Below, in pieces: positions 18,428 to 27,768 of a stretch of 64,000 nt of DNA. Within the stretch, counting starts at the first letter, position 1. Every line of letters starts with the position of its first letter. Position numbers and translations under genes: made by a program. The DNA is taken from NCBI RefSeq assembly GCF_024029335.1, contig NZ_CP097116.1, positions 1,394,676-1,458,675 on the forward strand. Reading direction: 5' to 3'. Below the pieces are notes generated by a model. It was not told the origin of the DNA. It did no database searches and was given only the letters and a program-made list of their open reading frames with translations. This stretch comes from Fructilactobacillus myrtifloralis (lineage in GTDB: Bacteria > Bacillota > Bacilli > Lactobacillales > Lactobacillaceae).

Positions 18428-20110
18428 ATGACTGTAATAAGTGACTTAAAAACTGTTGTTGGGAATCATCATGTGATTACTTCGGAAGGAAAATCATTGA
18501 AATATCGGGAAGGATATCGCTCGGGTCGTGGGAATGCCTTAGCTGTAGTGAGACCAGGTTCATTGGTAGAATTATGGCGGGTATTGAAGGTTGTTCAGGA
18601 TAATAGTCTGATTGTCATTATGCAAGCCGCGAATACGGGATTAACTGAAGGTTCTGTACCTAGTCAAGTAGATTATGACCGTGATGTAATTGTAATTAAT
18701 GTTATGCGGATTAAGGGAATGCAATTAATTGATAATAACCACCAAGTAATTGCGTTTCCTGGTACAACTTTACACGAGCTAGAAACAAGGTTAAATAAGG
18801 TTGACCGAGAACCACATTCGGTAATTGGTTCTTCAAATATTGGAGCCACTGTAATTGGGGGAATTAATAATAATTCTGGTGGAGCCTTGATTCAACGGGG
18901 CCCAGCATATACCGAATTGTCACTATATGCGCAGATTACTAAAGACGGAAAGTTACAATTAGTTAATCATTTAGGCATCAATTTAGGTCATTCTCCAGAA
19001 GAAGTTTTAACTAATTTAGAGAAACATAATTATTCAGAGCATGAGATTACGTTCAACGATGAACGAGTTGGTCATAATCGTGATTACGAAGAGCGGGTTA
19101 GAAACGTTGCCTCAGATCAACCAACTCGATACAATGCTGATCCAAAAGAACTTTATGAAGTTTCAGGTTCAGCTGGAAAATTAGTAGCATTTGCCGTTCG
19201 TTTAGATACATATCCAAAACCCCAAAAAGAACAGGTATTTTATATCGGAACCAATGATCCAGATGTGTTGGAAAAATTAAGAAGACATATTTTAACGAAG
19301 TTTAAAAATTTGCCAATTTCTGGAGAATACATGCATCGCGAGGCCTATGATTTGGCTAAGAAATATGGTAAAGATTCTTTGATGGTAATTGATTATCTGG
19401 GAACGACACCTTTACCTTTCTTATTTAATTTTCGTGCTGCTACAGAAAGAATGTTACATCATATTCCAACTTTCAAACCTGATTTTGTGGATAGAGTGTT
19501 GCAACGTTCTAGTGCTCTATTTCCAAACCAACTCCCGAAGAGAATGGAGGATTTTAGAAGTAAGTATTATCATTATCTACAATTGAAAGTAGCCGATGCT
19601 GGAATATTTGAAGCAAAAGAATATTTAAATGAATTTGTTAAAGCTAATGAAATGGAATATTTTGAATGTACGACAAAAGAAGCAAAACTTGCTGCTATTC
19701 ATCGCTATGTAGCTGCTTCTGTACCAATTAGATATCAAGAAACTCATCAAAAGGAAAAAAACGCAATTTTGCCATTGGACGTGGCTCTTCCACGAAATGA
19801 GGAGCATTGGTTTGAAACATTACCAAAATCAATTGATGACAAAATTAAATATAAGTTGTATTATGGCCATTTTTTAGATCATGTGATGCATCAGGATTAT
19901 ATTTTACAACCAGGGGTTGATAGTCATGAATTAAAAAAAGCCATTTTAAAGCTTTTTGATGAACGAGGAGCAATTTATCCAGCAGAACATAATGTTGGTC
20001 ATTTATATCACGCACCAGCTAGTTTAGTAAAGCACTACAAAGAAAATGATCCCACGAACACTTTTAATCCTGGAATTGGATTAACATCAGTAAAGAAAAA
20101 TTGGCATTGA
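18428..20110 (+). CDS. dld: Quinone-type D-lactate dehydrogenase (FAD)
   Basis: A 560-residue FAD-linked, membrane-peripheral D-lactate dehydrogenase, close in length to E. coli Dld (571 aa). It would oxidise D-lactate to pyruvate and pass electrons to the quinone pool. An N-terminal PCMH-type FAD-binding domain (AVVRPGSLVELWRVL; IGSSNIGATVIGGINNNSGG) is followed by the family's C-terminal membrane-binding region (HHIPTFKPDFVDRVLQ; PAEHNVGHLYHAP). AGGAGGG lies 10 nt before the ATG. It begins a visibly AT-richer block that continues through the glycerol operon. It has its own terminator, and no respiratory-chain genes are beside it. Confidence 0.9.
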   Translation: MTVISDLKTVVGNHHVITSEGKSLKYREGYRSGRGNALAVVRPGSLVELWRVLKVVQDNSLIVIMQAANTGLTEGSVPSQVDYDRDVIVINVMRIKGMQLIDNNHQVIAFPGTTLHELETRLNKVDREPHSVIGSSNIGATVIGGINNNSGGALIQRGPAYTELSLYAQITKDGKLQLVNHLGINLGHSPEEVLTNLEKHNYSEHEITFNDERVGHNRDYEERVRNVASDQPTRYNADPKELYEVSGSAGKLVAFAVRLDTYPKPQKEQVFYIGTNDPDVLEKLRRHILTKFKNLPISGEYMHREAYDLAKKYGKDSLMVIDYLGTTPLPFLFNFRAATERMLHHIPTFKPDFVDRVLQRSSALFPNQLPKRMEDFRSKYYHYLQLKVADAGIFEAKEYLNEFVKANEMEYFECTTKEAKLAAIHRYVAASVPIRYQETHQKEKNAILPLDVALPRNEEHWFETLPKSIDDKIKYKLYYGHFLDHVMHQDYILQPGVDSHELKKAILKLFDERGAIYPAEHNVGHLYHAPASLVKHYKENDPTNTFNPGIGLTSVKKNWH

Positions 20111-20154
20111 AAATTTTTGTTATTAAATGGGATCTATAATTAAATAGTTAAATG

Positions 20155-20210
20155 AAAGCATCTTCGAGAATAGTTTTGGATGGAACTAGTTAAACTCGAA
20201 GGTGCTTTTT
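20155..20210 (+). terminator. Rho-independent terminator
   Basis: AAAGCATCTTCGAG and CTCGAAGGTGCTTTT form the stem around a 26-nt loop, with a T-run. It ends dld. Confidence 0.8.
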
Positions 20211-20387
20211 CAATGGGATAAATTAGCCAATGATAGTGGGTATTCTATTTAAGTTAATGGTTCCGGAGATGATTGGTAATGATTATTTTTTGTAGGATGA
20301 GTTTTCTTTATAAATTAAATGAAATCATATGATTATACGCGACAGACATTGTGAATATTTAATTATATTAGGAAAAATATACATTGC

Positions 20388-20416
20388 TTGTGAAAAACGC
20401 TGTATTTTAGTATAGT
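20388..20416 (+). promoter_or_regulatory. Candidate promoter of the glycerol operon with cre-like core
   Basis: TTGTGA, a 17-bp spacer and TATAGT. The spacer contains AAAACGCTGT, which matches only the centre of a CcpA (cre) box; the outer positions do not fit. If used, the leader is about 130 nt. The rest of the 20211-20553 gap shows no gene and no clear GlpP-type antiterminator hairpin. Confidence 0.4.
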
Positions 20417-20553
20417 AGTCCTCAGATAAGGAAATGCTTACAAACACTTTTAAACCGCGTTATTTCTTGTCTAGTTTAGCTGTTTTATTTTGTGAATTTT
20501 TCGTTTAATTTAACCTTTTAACGGAATTATTGTGAAAAGAAAGGATAGTGGCA

Positions 20554-22062
20554 ATGAAAAAATATGTTTTAGTGATTGATGAAGGAACAACTAGTGCACG
20601 CGCGATCATTTATGATCAAGCTGGGAAACCGGTTGCTAGCGATCAAAGAGAAATCACAATGTATTATCCACAACCAGGTTGGGTTGAACAGGATGCAAAT
20701 GAAATTTGGTTGACAGTACAAGCCGTGATGGCAACCGCTTTAATTAAAGCAAAATTGAATCCAGAGCAAATTTCTGGTATTGGAATTACTAATCAAAGAG
20801 AAACAACGGTTATTTGGGATCGAAATAGTGGCTTGCCCATTTATCACGCTGTGGTTTGGCAATCGCGGCAGACGGCGCCGCTTTCTGAAAAACTGATTCA
20901 AGATGGATATACAGATTTAATTCAGGAAAAAACTGGGTTGATCGTTGATGCTTATTTTTCGGCAACTAAGATACGCTATATTCTTGATCAAGTTTCTGGA
21001 GCACAGCAACGTGCCGAAGTTGGTGATCTACTATTTGGGACAATTGATAGCTGGCTTTTATGGAAATTAACGGGAGGATTGGTTCATGCTACTGATTATA
21101 CCAATGCATCGAGAACAATGCTTTTTGATATTAATAAATTACGATGGAGTCAGGAGTTACTAGAACTTTTACAAATTCCCAGTATTATGTTACCTGAAGT
21201 TAAGGATTCATCCGGTGTTTTTGGTAAAACAATTCCAGAACATTTCTTTGGTGCTGCAATTCCAATCGCGGGCATAATCGGCGATCAGCAAGGAGCATTA
21301 TTTGGTCAATTGGCACTGGTTCCTGGTGCAGTTAAAAATACATATGGAACGGGATCTTTTATTGTGATGAACACTGGTAAAAAAAAGAACAAAAGTAAGA
21401 ATGGTTTGTTAACCACAATTGGATATGCAATTAACGGTCAGATTACATATGCACTTGAAGGATCGGTATTTGTATCTGGATCCGCAATTCAATGGCTTCG
21501 TGATCAAATGAAACTAGTAAATAAAAGTTCAGAAAGTGAAACATTGGCCGAACAATCAAATAGTGATGACGAAGTTTATGTGGTACCAGCATTTACGGGG
21601 CTTGGGGCTCCGTATTGGAATCCACAAGCGCGCGGCGCAGTTTTTGGATTATCACGAGGAACTACCCGAGCTGATTTTGTTAAAGCAACATTACAATCAT
21701 TGGCATATCAGAGCCGTGACGTGGTTGATGCAATGGTCAGTGATACCGGTATTCCATTAACCAAGTTGCATGTTGATGGGGGAGCATCACTAAACAATTA
21801 TTTGATGCAATTTCAAGCTGATTTATTGCAAAAGAAGGTGGTTCGTTCAAATGACGTTGAGACAACTTCCATTGGAGCAGCTTACTTAGCAGGATTAGCA
21901 ACTGGGGTTTGGAATGATGTTGCCGATTTAAAAGAGCTACAGGGAAAACCGAAAAACTTTGCTCCAAAATTAAGCTCAGATGAAGCAAATCGATTATACC
22001 GAGGATGGCAAAAAGCAATTAAGGCAACAGAATTCTTTAGTGCGGAGGTCCAAAATGGTTAA
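20554..22062 (+). CDS. glpK: Glycerol kinase
   Basis: A 502-residue FGGY-family kinase that phosphorylates glycerol to sn-glycerol 3-phosphate with ATP. Visible motifs are [11 protein letters not shown] (phosphate loop), [25 protein letters not shown] and [16 protein letters not shown]230 in IPEHFFG corresponds to the histidine that HPr of the phosphotransferase system phosphorylates in Gram-positive GlpK, so sugar-dependent activity control is likely. The start at 20554 has AAAGGA with an 8-nt spacer; GTG at 20548 is less likely. It overlaps the next gene by 8 nt. Confidence 0.95.
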   Translation: MKKYVLVIDEGTTSARAIIYDQAGKPVASDQREITMYYPQPGWVEQDANEIWLTVQAVMATALIKAKLNPEQISGIGITNQRETTVIWDRNSGLPIYHAVVWQSRQTAPLSEKLIQDGYTDLIQEKTGLIVDAYFSATKIRYILDQVSGAQQRAEVGDLLFGTIDSWLLWKLTGGLVHATDYTNASRTMLFDINKLRWSQELLELLQIPSIMLPEVKDSSGVFGKTIPEHFFGAAIPIAGIIGDQQGALFGQLALVPGAVKNTYGTGSFIVMNTGKKKNKSKNGLLTTIGYAINGQITYALEGSVFVSGSAIQWLRDQMKLVNKSSESETLAEQSNSDDEVYVVPAFTGLGAPYWNPQARGAVFGLSRGTTRADFVKATLQSLAYQSRDVVDAMVSDTGIPLTKLHVDGGASLNNYLMQFQADLLQKKVVRSNDVETTSIGAAYLAGLATGVWNDVADLKELQGKPKNFAPKLSSDEANRLYRGWQKAIKATEFFSAEVQNG

Positions 22063-23872
22063 TTTTTCTTTCAAGCGGCGGAATGATTTAGTGACCAAAT
22101 TAAATCAAAATGATTTTGATGTAGTTATCATTGGTGGTGGAATTACAGGAGCAGGGATTGCAGTTCAATCAGCTGGATCTGGTTTGAAAACGGCTTTAAT
22201 TGAAATGCAAGATTTTGCTGAAGGAACTAGTAGTCGATCTACAAAATTAGTGCATGGGGGGATTCGTTATTTAAGGACCTTTGATGTCGATGTGGTTAGG
22301 GATACTGTCCAAGAGCGAGCTCGGGTGCAACGGATTGCACCTCACATCCCTAGAGCAGCTAAGATGTTAATGCCGATTTATAAAGATGATGATGCAACTT
22401 TTACACCCTTAAGTGCCCAAGTGGCAATGGAGATTTACGATCAATTATCCGGAATTTCTGTGAACAGTCCATATGCACACCGCCTTTTAAATGCACAGGG
22501 AGCGAAGGAATACCTGCCTCAAATTAAACAAGATAAACTAGCCGCATTGGCAGTTTATCTTGACTATAAAAATAATGATGCGCGATTGACAATTGATAAT
22601 CTGAAACAAGCGTTTGATGATGGAGCAATTGCAGTTAGTCATTTACAAGCAACTAAAATTGAAGATGATGGAGATATGAAAATTGTAACTGCAATAGACG
22701 GTATTTCCCAAAATTCGGTTCAAATTCATAGTAAGATGGTAATTAATGCCGCAGGACCGTGGTTCGATCAAGTAGCCCGGTTAGTGGATCAGCAACATCA
22801 ACCTAAAATTAGGGGAACCAAAGGGATTCATTTAGTTGTTGATGAGGAGGTCTTAAACGTACCAGAGACAGTTTACTTTGATTCAGGTCATCATGATGGA
22901 CGGATGATTTTTGTAATTCCAAGGTTTGGAAAAACTTATTTTGGGACTACCGATACAGATTATCGGGGGGATTATCGTAATCCAGAAGTGGAACCAGCTG
23001 ATGTTGATTATCTTCTAAGTGCAGTTAACCAACATTTTCCGGATACTAACGTTACCTTAGATGATGTAGAAAGTAGTTGGGTTGGCATCAGGCCGTTAAT
23101 TGGGAACGGAGATTATAACGGTAATACGCAAAATAAAAAAATTAATGATACACAAATTAAGAAATTAAGTGAAAAAATTAAAGCGTATTTTGAACATAAA
23201 GTTTCAATTGAACAATTAGATCAATATTTAGCATCAATGTTATCTCCTGATAAAAGTGCTTCCCAAGTTTCTCGAGGATTTCAAATTAAACTTGATGATG
23301 GTTTGATTAATGTTTCAGGAGGTAAATTAACTGATTATCGGCTAATGGCGCAAGTGGCAATGGAACATGTGAAGAAATACTTTCAAGCGCACTGGAATTA
23401 TTCAATTAAGTTGGTTGACTCCACAGAGTATCAAATTTCTGGAGGACATTTTGATCCTACTCAAGTTGAATCAACCTTGGAGCGCTTTGCTAAAACCTTA
23501 GAGACAACGGGACTTAATTCTAAAGATGCTAGTAAGATTGCTTCCTTATTTGGTTCAAATGCACTTAAAATTGCTGATTATGTCAAAACCGGTTGGCGAG
23601 CACCCGGGTTAACGTTGGCGGAAACCAGTGTCTTGAGTTATTCATTAGACCATGAAATGGTAGTACGACCAATTGATTTTTTATTACGCCGTACTAATTA
23701 TTTGTTATTTGCAACAACGCGAACGAAACAAATTCAGGAGGCGATAATTACTGAAATGAGTCGCCAACTTGGTTGGGATGCTGATACAGAACAAGTAATG
23801 CGCTCTGAATACTACCGAATTCGTGACATGATTCAATTACGGCAATTAAAGGAGAACCAAAATGATGAGTAA
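22055..23872 (+). CDS. glpO: Glycerol-3-phosphate oxidase/dehydrogenase
   Basis: A 605-residue FAD enzyme converting glycerol 3-phosphate to dihydroxyacetone phosphate. The N-terminus has the FAD Rossmann motif [14 protein letters not shown] and the family signature [17 protein letters not shown]. The length and the extra segment around residues 355-400 ([20 protein letters not shown]) match the H2O2-forming oxidase of lactic acid bacteria more than the respiratory GlpD, though the distinction is inferred. GGAGG precedes the ATG at 22055, which lies inside the end of glpK (translational coupling). Confidence 0.88.
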   Translation: MVNFSFKRRNDLVTKLNQNDFDVVIIGGGITGAGIAVQSAGSGLKTALIEMQDFAEGTSSRSTKLVHGGIRYLRTFDVDVVRDTVQERARVQRIAPHIPRAAKMLMPIYKDDDATFTPLSAQVAMEIYDQLSGISVNSPYAHRLLNAQGAKEYLPQIKQDKLAALAVYLDYKNNDARLTIDNLKQAFDDGAIAVSHLQATKIEDDGDMKIVTAIDGISQNSVQIHSKMVINAAGPWFDQVARLVDQQHQPKIRGTKGIHLVVDEEVLNVPETVYFDSGHHDGRMIFVIPRFGKTYFGTTDTDYRGDYRNPEVEPADVDYLLSAVNQHFPDTNVTLDDVESSWVGIRPLIGNGDYNGNTQNKKINDTQIKKLSEKIKAYFEHKVSIEQLDQYLASMLSPDKSASQVSRGFQIKLDDGLINVSGGKLTDYRLMAQVAMEHVKKYFQAHWNYSIKLVDSTEYQISGGHFDPTQVESTLERFAKTLETTGLNSKDASKIASLFGSNALKIADYVKTGWRAPGLTLAETSVLSYSLDHEMVVRPIDFLLRRTNYLLFATTRTKQIQEAIITEMSRQLGWDADTEQVMRSEYYRIRDMIQLRQLKENQNDE

Positions 23873-24647
23873 TCGGTTACCGCTAATTTTAGCTAATTGG
23901 AAAATGAATAAAAATCGTAGCGAGATTCATGAATTCTTGCAAGCAATCACGGGTAAATTACCGTTGACAAATTTACTTCAAGTAGGAGTGGCGGCGCAAA
24001 GTGTTTATCTAGAAAAAATGGTTGATTACGTTAATCATCATCAACTGCCTTTGGACATTTTTTCTGAAAACTTATTTTATGTTAATCAAGGTTCTTACAC
24101 TGGGGAAACTTCTCCAGCAGCTCTTGTTGATATTGGTGTTAAAGGTTCAATTATTGGTCACTACGAACGAAGAAAATTATTTAAAGAAAGTAATGGTTCG
24201 GTAGGGTTAAAAGTAGCTGCTAGTTTAAAAAATGGGTTGTTACCATTAGTGGCTATTTCGGAAGACACCTCTACCTATGATCCTACCGACATTGAGATGT
24301 CGCCACTGACTGAAATTGCAATTTCTTTTGCCGGAATTGATAAAAAATGGGCGAGTAAAATTGTGGTTGCCTATGAGCCAGCGTGGGCAATTGGTTCTGA
24401 CCGAACACCAACTTTAAAAGAGATTGAACATGCTGCAAAGGTGATTCGACAATCATTAACAGTAATTTTTGGATCTGCGGCTGCTAATCAAATTAGAATT
24501 CAATATGGGGGAGCAGTTACTCCGGAAAATGCAAAAGCCATCTTTGCATTGCCAAATATTGATGGTTTATTAATTGGACGTTCATCGCTAGTAGCAGATA
24601 ATTTTTTGCGGATTATCGATGATGCCTTAGCTGTCGAAAAGGAGTAA
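23862..24647 (+). CDS. tpiA: Triosephosphate isomerase paralogue of the glycerol operon
   Basis: A 261-residue triosephosphate isomerase that would turn DHAP from GlpO into glyceraldehyde 3-phosphate. The catalytic residues are present: N12/K14 in ANWKMN, H100 and E172 in AYEPAWAIG, with YGG near the C-terminus. It is diverged: the near-invariant GHSERR reads GHYERR (Ser to Tyr next to the catalytic His), and loop 6 continues AIGSDRTP in place of the usual AIGTGK. It overlaps the end of glpO, with AAAGGAG 7 nt before the ATG. Its place in the operon fits a dedicated glycerol enzyme. Confidence 0.88.
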   Translation: MMSNRLPLILANWKMNKNRSEIHEFLQAITGKLPLTNLLQVGVAAQSVYLEKMVDYVNHHQLPLDIFSENLFYVNQGSYTGETSPAALVDIGVKGSIIGHYERRKLFKESNGSVGLKVAASLKNGLLPLVAISEDTSTYDPTDIEMSPLTEIAISFAGIDKKWASKIVVAYEPAWAIGSDRTPTLKEIEHAAKVIRQSLTVIFGSAAANQIRIQYGGAVTPENAKAIFALPNIDGLLIGRSSLVADNFLRIIDDALAVEKE

Positions 24648-24651
24648 TTTG

Positions 24652-25359
24652 ATGAAACTGAAAATTTTTGGTGAGACGATTGGTACCGGCCTTCTAATTT
24701 ATTTTGGAACGGGATTACTAATTTTTGGAACGCCATTTCCTGATTTGCTTGGCCCAGCAATTGGCTGGGGGTTTACCTTAGCAGTTTTGGTTTATGTAAT
24801 CGGTCCTCTTTCAGGTGCTCATCTTAATCCGGTGGTAACACTGACGATGTACTTAACGAAGCGAATGTCTGGAAAAGAAGCTTTAATCTTTGTTGGCTCA
24901 CAATTACTAGGCGGGTTGTTAGGTGAATTAGCGGTTGTCGTTACTTATGGATCATTGCTGCAACATAAGGGACAAAGTTGGCAAACAATGGTAGTTAAGA
25001 ATAATTTAGGAGGAACAGTTTTTCCTAATCTTTCTCCAGTTGGTGCTTTTTTAACTGAGGTTTTATTGACAACCGTGTTGCTATTAGTGATTTTAGTTTT
25101 AAATCATTCACGCACTAATATGTATGCAATTCAATCCCCAATCGCCGTTGGTTTAACCATTTTTGTATTAGTAATTGTCGGTGGGAACTTAACTGGGGCT
25201 TCAATGAATCCGATTCGGTCATTTTTCCCAGCAATTTTTGCTGGCGGACTAGCACTACAATCAATATGGTTGTACCTTCTTGCTCCATTTGTAGGTGTAT
25301 TGGTAGCTGTTTTGATCAATCAATTTGTTCTTAAACCAGAATTAAAAATAAATAGGTGA
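24652..25359 (+). CDS. glpF: Glycerol uptake facilitator (MIP family)
   Basis: A 235-residue six-helix aquaglyceroporin for passive glycerol entry. The two pore half-helices are recognisable but carry variant NPA boxes: HLNPVVTL (N59-P60-V61) and SMNPIRSFF, the latter keeping the selectivity-filter Arg. The ATG at 24652 is preceded by AAAAGGAG with a 7-nt spacer; a TTG one codon earlier is possible. It is the last gene of the glp operon, 4 nt after tpi, with a terminator behind it. Transport of another small polyol cannot be excluded given the NPA changes. Confidence 0.85.
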   Translation: MKLKIFGETIGTGLLIYFGTGLLIFGTPFPDLLGPAIGWGFTLAVLVYVIGPLSGAHLNPVVTLTMYLTKRMSGKEALIFVGSQLLGGLLGELAVVVTYGSLLQHKGQSWQTMVVKNNLGGTVFPNLSPVGAFLTEVLLTTVLLLVILVLNHSRTNMYAIQSPIAVGLTIFVLVIVGGNLTGASMNPIRSFFPAIFAGGLALQSIWLYLLAPFVGVLVAVLINQFVLKPELKINR

Positions 25360-25367
25360 AATCTATA

Positions 25368-25405
25368 AAACATCTCATTAACTAATCGGTTGGTGAGATG
25401 TTTTT
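25368..25405 (+). terminator. Rho-independent terminator
   Basis: AAACATCTCA and TGAGATGTTT pair around an internal loop, followed by T. It ends the glycerol operon. Confidence 0.85.
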
Positions 25406-25515
25406 GGACTTAATTCTGTTTAATTTCAATAATTGTGGGCTTTTATTTTTCAAGATTTCAGATAATATGATACAGTTAGTCTACGTACAAAAAATAAGTA
25501 AAGGGAGAATAACTC

Positions 25516-26142
25516 ATGAAAATTCAACTCGCAATTGATTTAGAAGATGTAGACGGAGCCATTAAGTTAATCGATGAAACCAAGGACAGTATTGATATTT
25601 TTGAATACGGAACTCCATTGGTAATTAACTTTGGTCTGGAAGGTTTAGCTAAGATTAGAAAGCAATTTCCAGACATTACCTTATTAGCCGACCTAAAGAT
25701 TATGGATGTGGCTTCCTACGAAGTTGACCAAGCCTTTAAGTACGGTGCTGACATTACCACGATTTTAGGGGTAGCTGAGGATCAATCCATCAAGGATGCC
25801 GTTAAGGCTGCTCACGATGCCGGTAAGGAAATCTTAGTCGACATGATCGGGGTAACTGACGTTGCCAAACGGGCCCGTGAAATTGACGCAATGGGCGCTG
25901 ATTACATCGGTACGCACACTGGTTATGATCTACAAGCTAAGGGTGAAACTCCATTTGCTACGTTTGCTAAGATCAAGGAAAACGTAACGAAGACCAAGAC
26001 AGCCATTGCCGGTGGGATTAAGTTAGACAACGTTGATGAAGTCAAAGCTGCTAACCCGGATCTATTGATTGTGGGTGGGGGAATCGCAACGACCGATGAC
26101 CCAGCTAAAGTAGCTGCTGAATTCAAGGAAAAATTAAAGTAG
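25516..26142 (+). CDS. hxlA: 3-hexulose-6-phosphate synthase
   Basis: A 208-residue TIM-barrel enzyme of the OMP decarboxylase superfamily. It joins formaldehyde and ribulose 5-phosphate to hexulose 6-phosphate, or runs in reverse to supply ribulose 5-phosphate. Motifs are LAIDLEDVDGA (N-terminal strand), LLADLKIMDV (catalytic Asp/Lys region), VDMIGV, IGTHTGYDLQ and AGGIKLDNV/IVGGGIA (phosphate binding). The length is standard. The isomerase gene follows after 10 nt. The pair serves formaldehyde detoxification or pentose phosphate synthesis. Confidence 0.92.
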   Translation: MKIQLAIDLEDVDGAIKLIDETKDSIDIFEYGTPLVINFGLEGLAKIRKQFPDITLLADLKIMDVASYEVDQAFKYGADITTILGVAEDQSIKDAVKAAHDAGKEILVDMIGVTDVAKRAREIDAMGADYIGTHTGYDLQAKGETPFATFAKIKENVTKTKTAIAGGIKLDNVDEVKAANPDLLIVGGGIATTDDPAKVAAEFKEKLK

Positions 26143-26152
26143 GCGAACACGT

Positions 26153-26683
26153 ATGTGGCACACGATTCTTTCCGAATTAGCACAGCAAGACGTTCCAATT
26201 GAAGCGACCGAATTAACCTTATTAAACCAGGCACCTCGGATCTTTGTTTACGGTGGTGGCCGCTCCGGACTGGCGTTACGCGGGCTGGCGATGCGATTAA
26301 TGCAGCTCGGTAAAACGGCCTATGTAGTGGGAGAAACGACGACCCCAGCGATTCAAGCGGGGGACTTGTTACTAGTAGCCTCGGCCTCTGGAACTACGAC
26401 CGGGACCGTCAACATTGCAACTACGGCCCACCAAGTGGGAGCTCAGTTGTGGTTATTGTCAACCACGAACGATTCGCCCCTCGCAAAACTGGCGGACGTA
26501 GTGACCATTTTACCGGGTAAGAGCAAGGATCGAGTGGGATCAGAGCAAGCCTCAATTCAACCGATGGGGAGTTTATTTGAACAATCGGTGTGGTTATTTG
26601 GGGATGCGTTAACGCTGGCCTACATGGATTTTGCGGGTATTTCTGAAGCAGAGATGCGCAAACGGCACGCTAATTTAGAGTAA
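26153..26683 (+). CDS. hxlB: 6-phospho-3-hexuloisomerase
   Basis: A 176-residue SIS-domain isomerase that interconverts hexulose 6-phosphate and fructose 6-phosphate, the second ribulose-monophosphate step. SIS features are visible in IFVYGGGRSGLALRG, LLLVASASGTTTGTV and WLLSTTNDSPLAKLAD; the C-terminal MGSLFEQSVWLFGDALTL is typical of the family. It forms an operon with the synthase and is closed by a terminator. Confidence 0.92.
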   Translation: MWHTILSELAQQDVPIEATELTLLNQAPRIFVYGGGRSGLALRGLAMRLMQLGKTAYVVGETTTPAIQAGDLLLVASASGTTTGTVNIATTAHQVGAQLWLLSTTNDSPLAKLADVVTILPGKSKDRVGSEQASIQPMGSLFEQSVWLFGDALTLAYMDFAGISEAEMRKRHANLE

Positions 26684-26698
26684 TTTAAACGTAAAGAA

Positions 26699-26730
26699 GA
26701 CGATTAATCATTGGGATTAGTCGTTTTTTT
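26699..26730 (+). terminator. Rho-independent terminator
   Basis: ACGATTAATC, 5-nt loop, GATTAGTCGT (one G-T pair), then seven T. It ends the hxl pair. Confidence 0.85.
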
Positions 26731-26866
26731 ATGGCCACGGAAAGGATGCTAGTGGTGAGAAGTTCAAACAGATAATGGATACATTCACAAAGGCTACTCC
26801 AATCCTATAATTTAATGTTAAATGTAATAATTATTGAATTTTCATTAATTATGGTAAAATTCTAGA

Positions 26867-27016
26867 TGGTAACTTTCATTATCTGAAGTACTCAAATTAT
26901 CGGAACACTTACACTCACATTATCCGAAGCACTCAAGCTATTTCTGAGCCACTCAGGAATGAATTGTTACCAACTGGGAAAGCCCCACTGACGTTAGTTA
27001 GTGGGGCTTTCTTTTT
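26867..27016 (+). ncRNA. Candidate structured small RNA with four imperfect repeats
   Basis: This segment has no coding frame of note. TGGTAAC...TTCATT at 26867-26880 is the inverse of AATGAA...GTTACCA at 26958-26972, which would close a long helix. Inside lie four imperfect units of about 18-23 nt of the form ATTATC-N-GAA-N-ACTCA, starting at 26878, 26896, 26919 and 26938. A strong terminator (GAAAGCCCCACT and AGTGGGGCTTTC plus T) occupies 26978-27016. A weak promoter-like pair (TTGAAT, TAAAAT at 26855) lies upstream. The next gene has its own promoter at 27108, so this looks like an independent short transcript. Confidence 0.45.
26978..27016 (+). terminator. Strong terminator ending the small RNA region
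   Basis: A 12-bp GC-rich stem, GAAAGCCCCACT with AGTGGGGCTTTC, then five T. It is not directly behind any protein gene. Confidence 0.92.
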
Positions 27017-27107
27017 GTGAAAAATGACGTTGGCTAAAGACTTGTTTAATTTAAACTCTAGTAGTTGGATTGACTAAATGATCCAGACGTTAATTTCTAA
27101 GCCCGAA

Positions 27108-27136
27108 TTGGGAAAGCGGGTGTGCAATGATAGAAT
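27108..27136 (+). promoter_or_regulatory. Promoter of the membrane-anchored protein pair
   Basis: TTGGGA, a 17-bp spacer and TAGAAT with an upstream TG (extended -10), 30 bp before the ATG at 27167. Confidence 0.65.
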
Positions 27137-27166
27137 GAGCATAGCAAACAAATAAGGAGTTCAAGG

Positions 27167-27742
27167 ATGGAAACTAGGGTAAAAAAACAGCACCGAAAAA
27201 ACGTAAAAAAATTTCTATTAGGATTGTTACTGGTTATTCCAGTTGCTTTTTTAGTGGGCTATGAGATTGCGCAAGCAGGTTATCATAATGATAGTAAACC
27301 GGTAAAACCAACGCCCAGCAAGCAATCTAAGCAGCACGTTTGGGATAAGGGTGAATCCCGTGATTCGGAAACTAGTGAAGGAGCTCCGACAACGAGGGGA
27401 CAACAAGGGCAGAACAGTGGGAATGGTAATGCTAGGAACCCAACGACGCACGCCCAAACTCGTCAGCAAACGGTTAATCAGGATACGGGAACTAATAACG
27501 ACGGGGAAACGACTGACCCCTTGAGTGGACCTGGAGCTGGATGTGCGGTTGTTAATCGTTACCAGACTGATCCAGAAACCGGAAAAATCGTTGATGTTTC
27601 TACTGGTCAGGAAGCAACTGAAGCCGAAAAAAATGAATTTATGCAGAATCAGGAAGAGCAACGGGATTATTTAAAGCGGGCAAATGAAAAAATTAACCAA
27701 ATGAATCAACCGGAAAATTCAAATTCAAGCGACGAACATTAA
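27167..27742 (+). CDS. Membrane-anchored, mostly disordered protein
   Basis: 191 residues, family not recognised. A basic start (METRVKKQHRKNVKK) and one hydrophobic segment (FLLGLLLVIPVAFLVGYEIA) give a signal anchor. The exported part is polar and low in complexity (QGQNSGNGNARNPTTHAQ), with a single Cys in GPGAGCAVVNRY and a short conserved-looking stretch YQTDPETGKIVDVSTGQEAT. A charged helix closes it. The neighbour 26 bp downstream has the same plan, so the two are probably cotranscribed and functionally related. Confidence 0.75.
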   Translation: METRVKKQHRKNVKKFLLGLLLVIPVAFLVGYEIAQAGYHNDSKPVKPTPSKQSKQHVWDKGESRDSETSEGAPTTRGQQGQNSGNGNARNPTTHAQTRQQTVNQDTGTNNDGETTDPLSGPGAGCAVVNRYQTDPETGKIVDVSTGQEATEAEKNEFMQNQEEQRDYLKRANEKINQMNQPENSNSSDEH

Positions 27743-27768
27743 AACTGATGATGGAGGCAACTTAAGGA

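Noticed and set aside
20211..20553. A GlpP-type antiterminator or riboswitch before glpK
   Set aside because: No convincing antiterminator/terminator pair is visible; only a promoter and a half-matching cre core.
26878..26955. Four short repeats as a mini CRISPR array
   Set aside because: Units are imperfect and irregularly spaced with no spacer-sized gaps, and they lie inside a closing inverted repeat.
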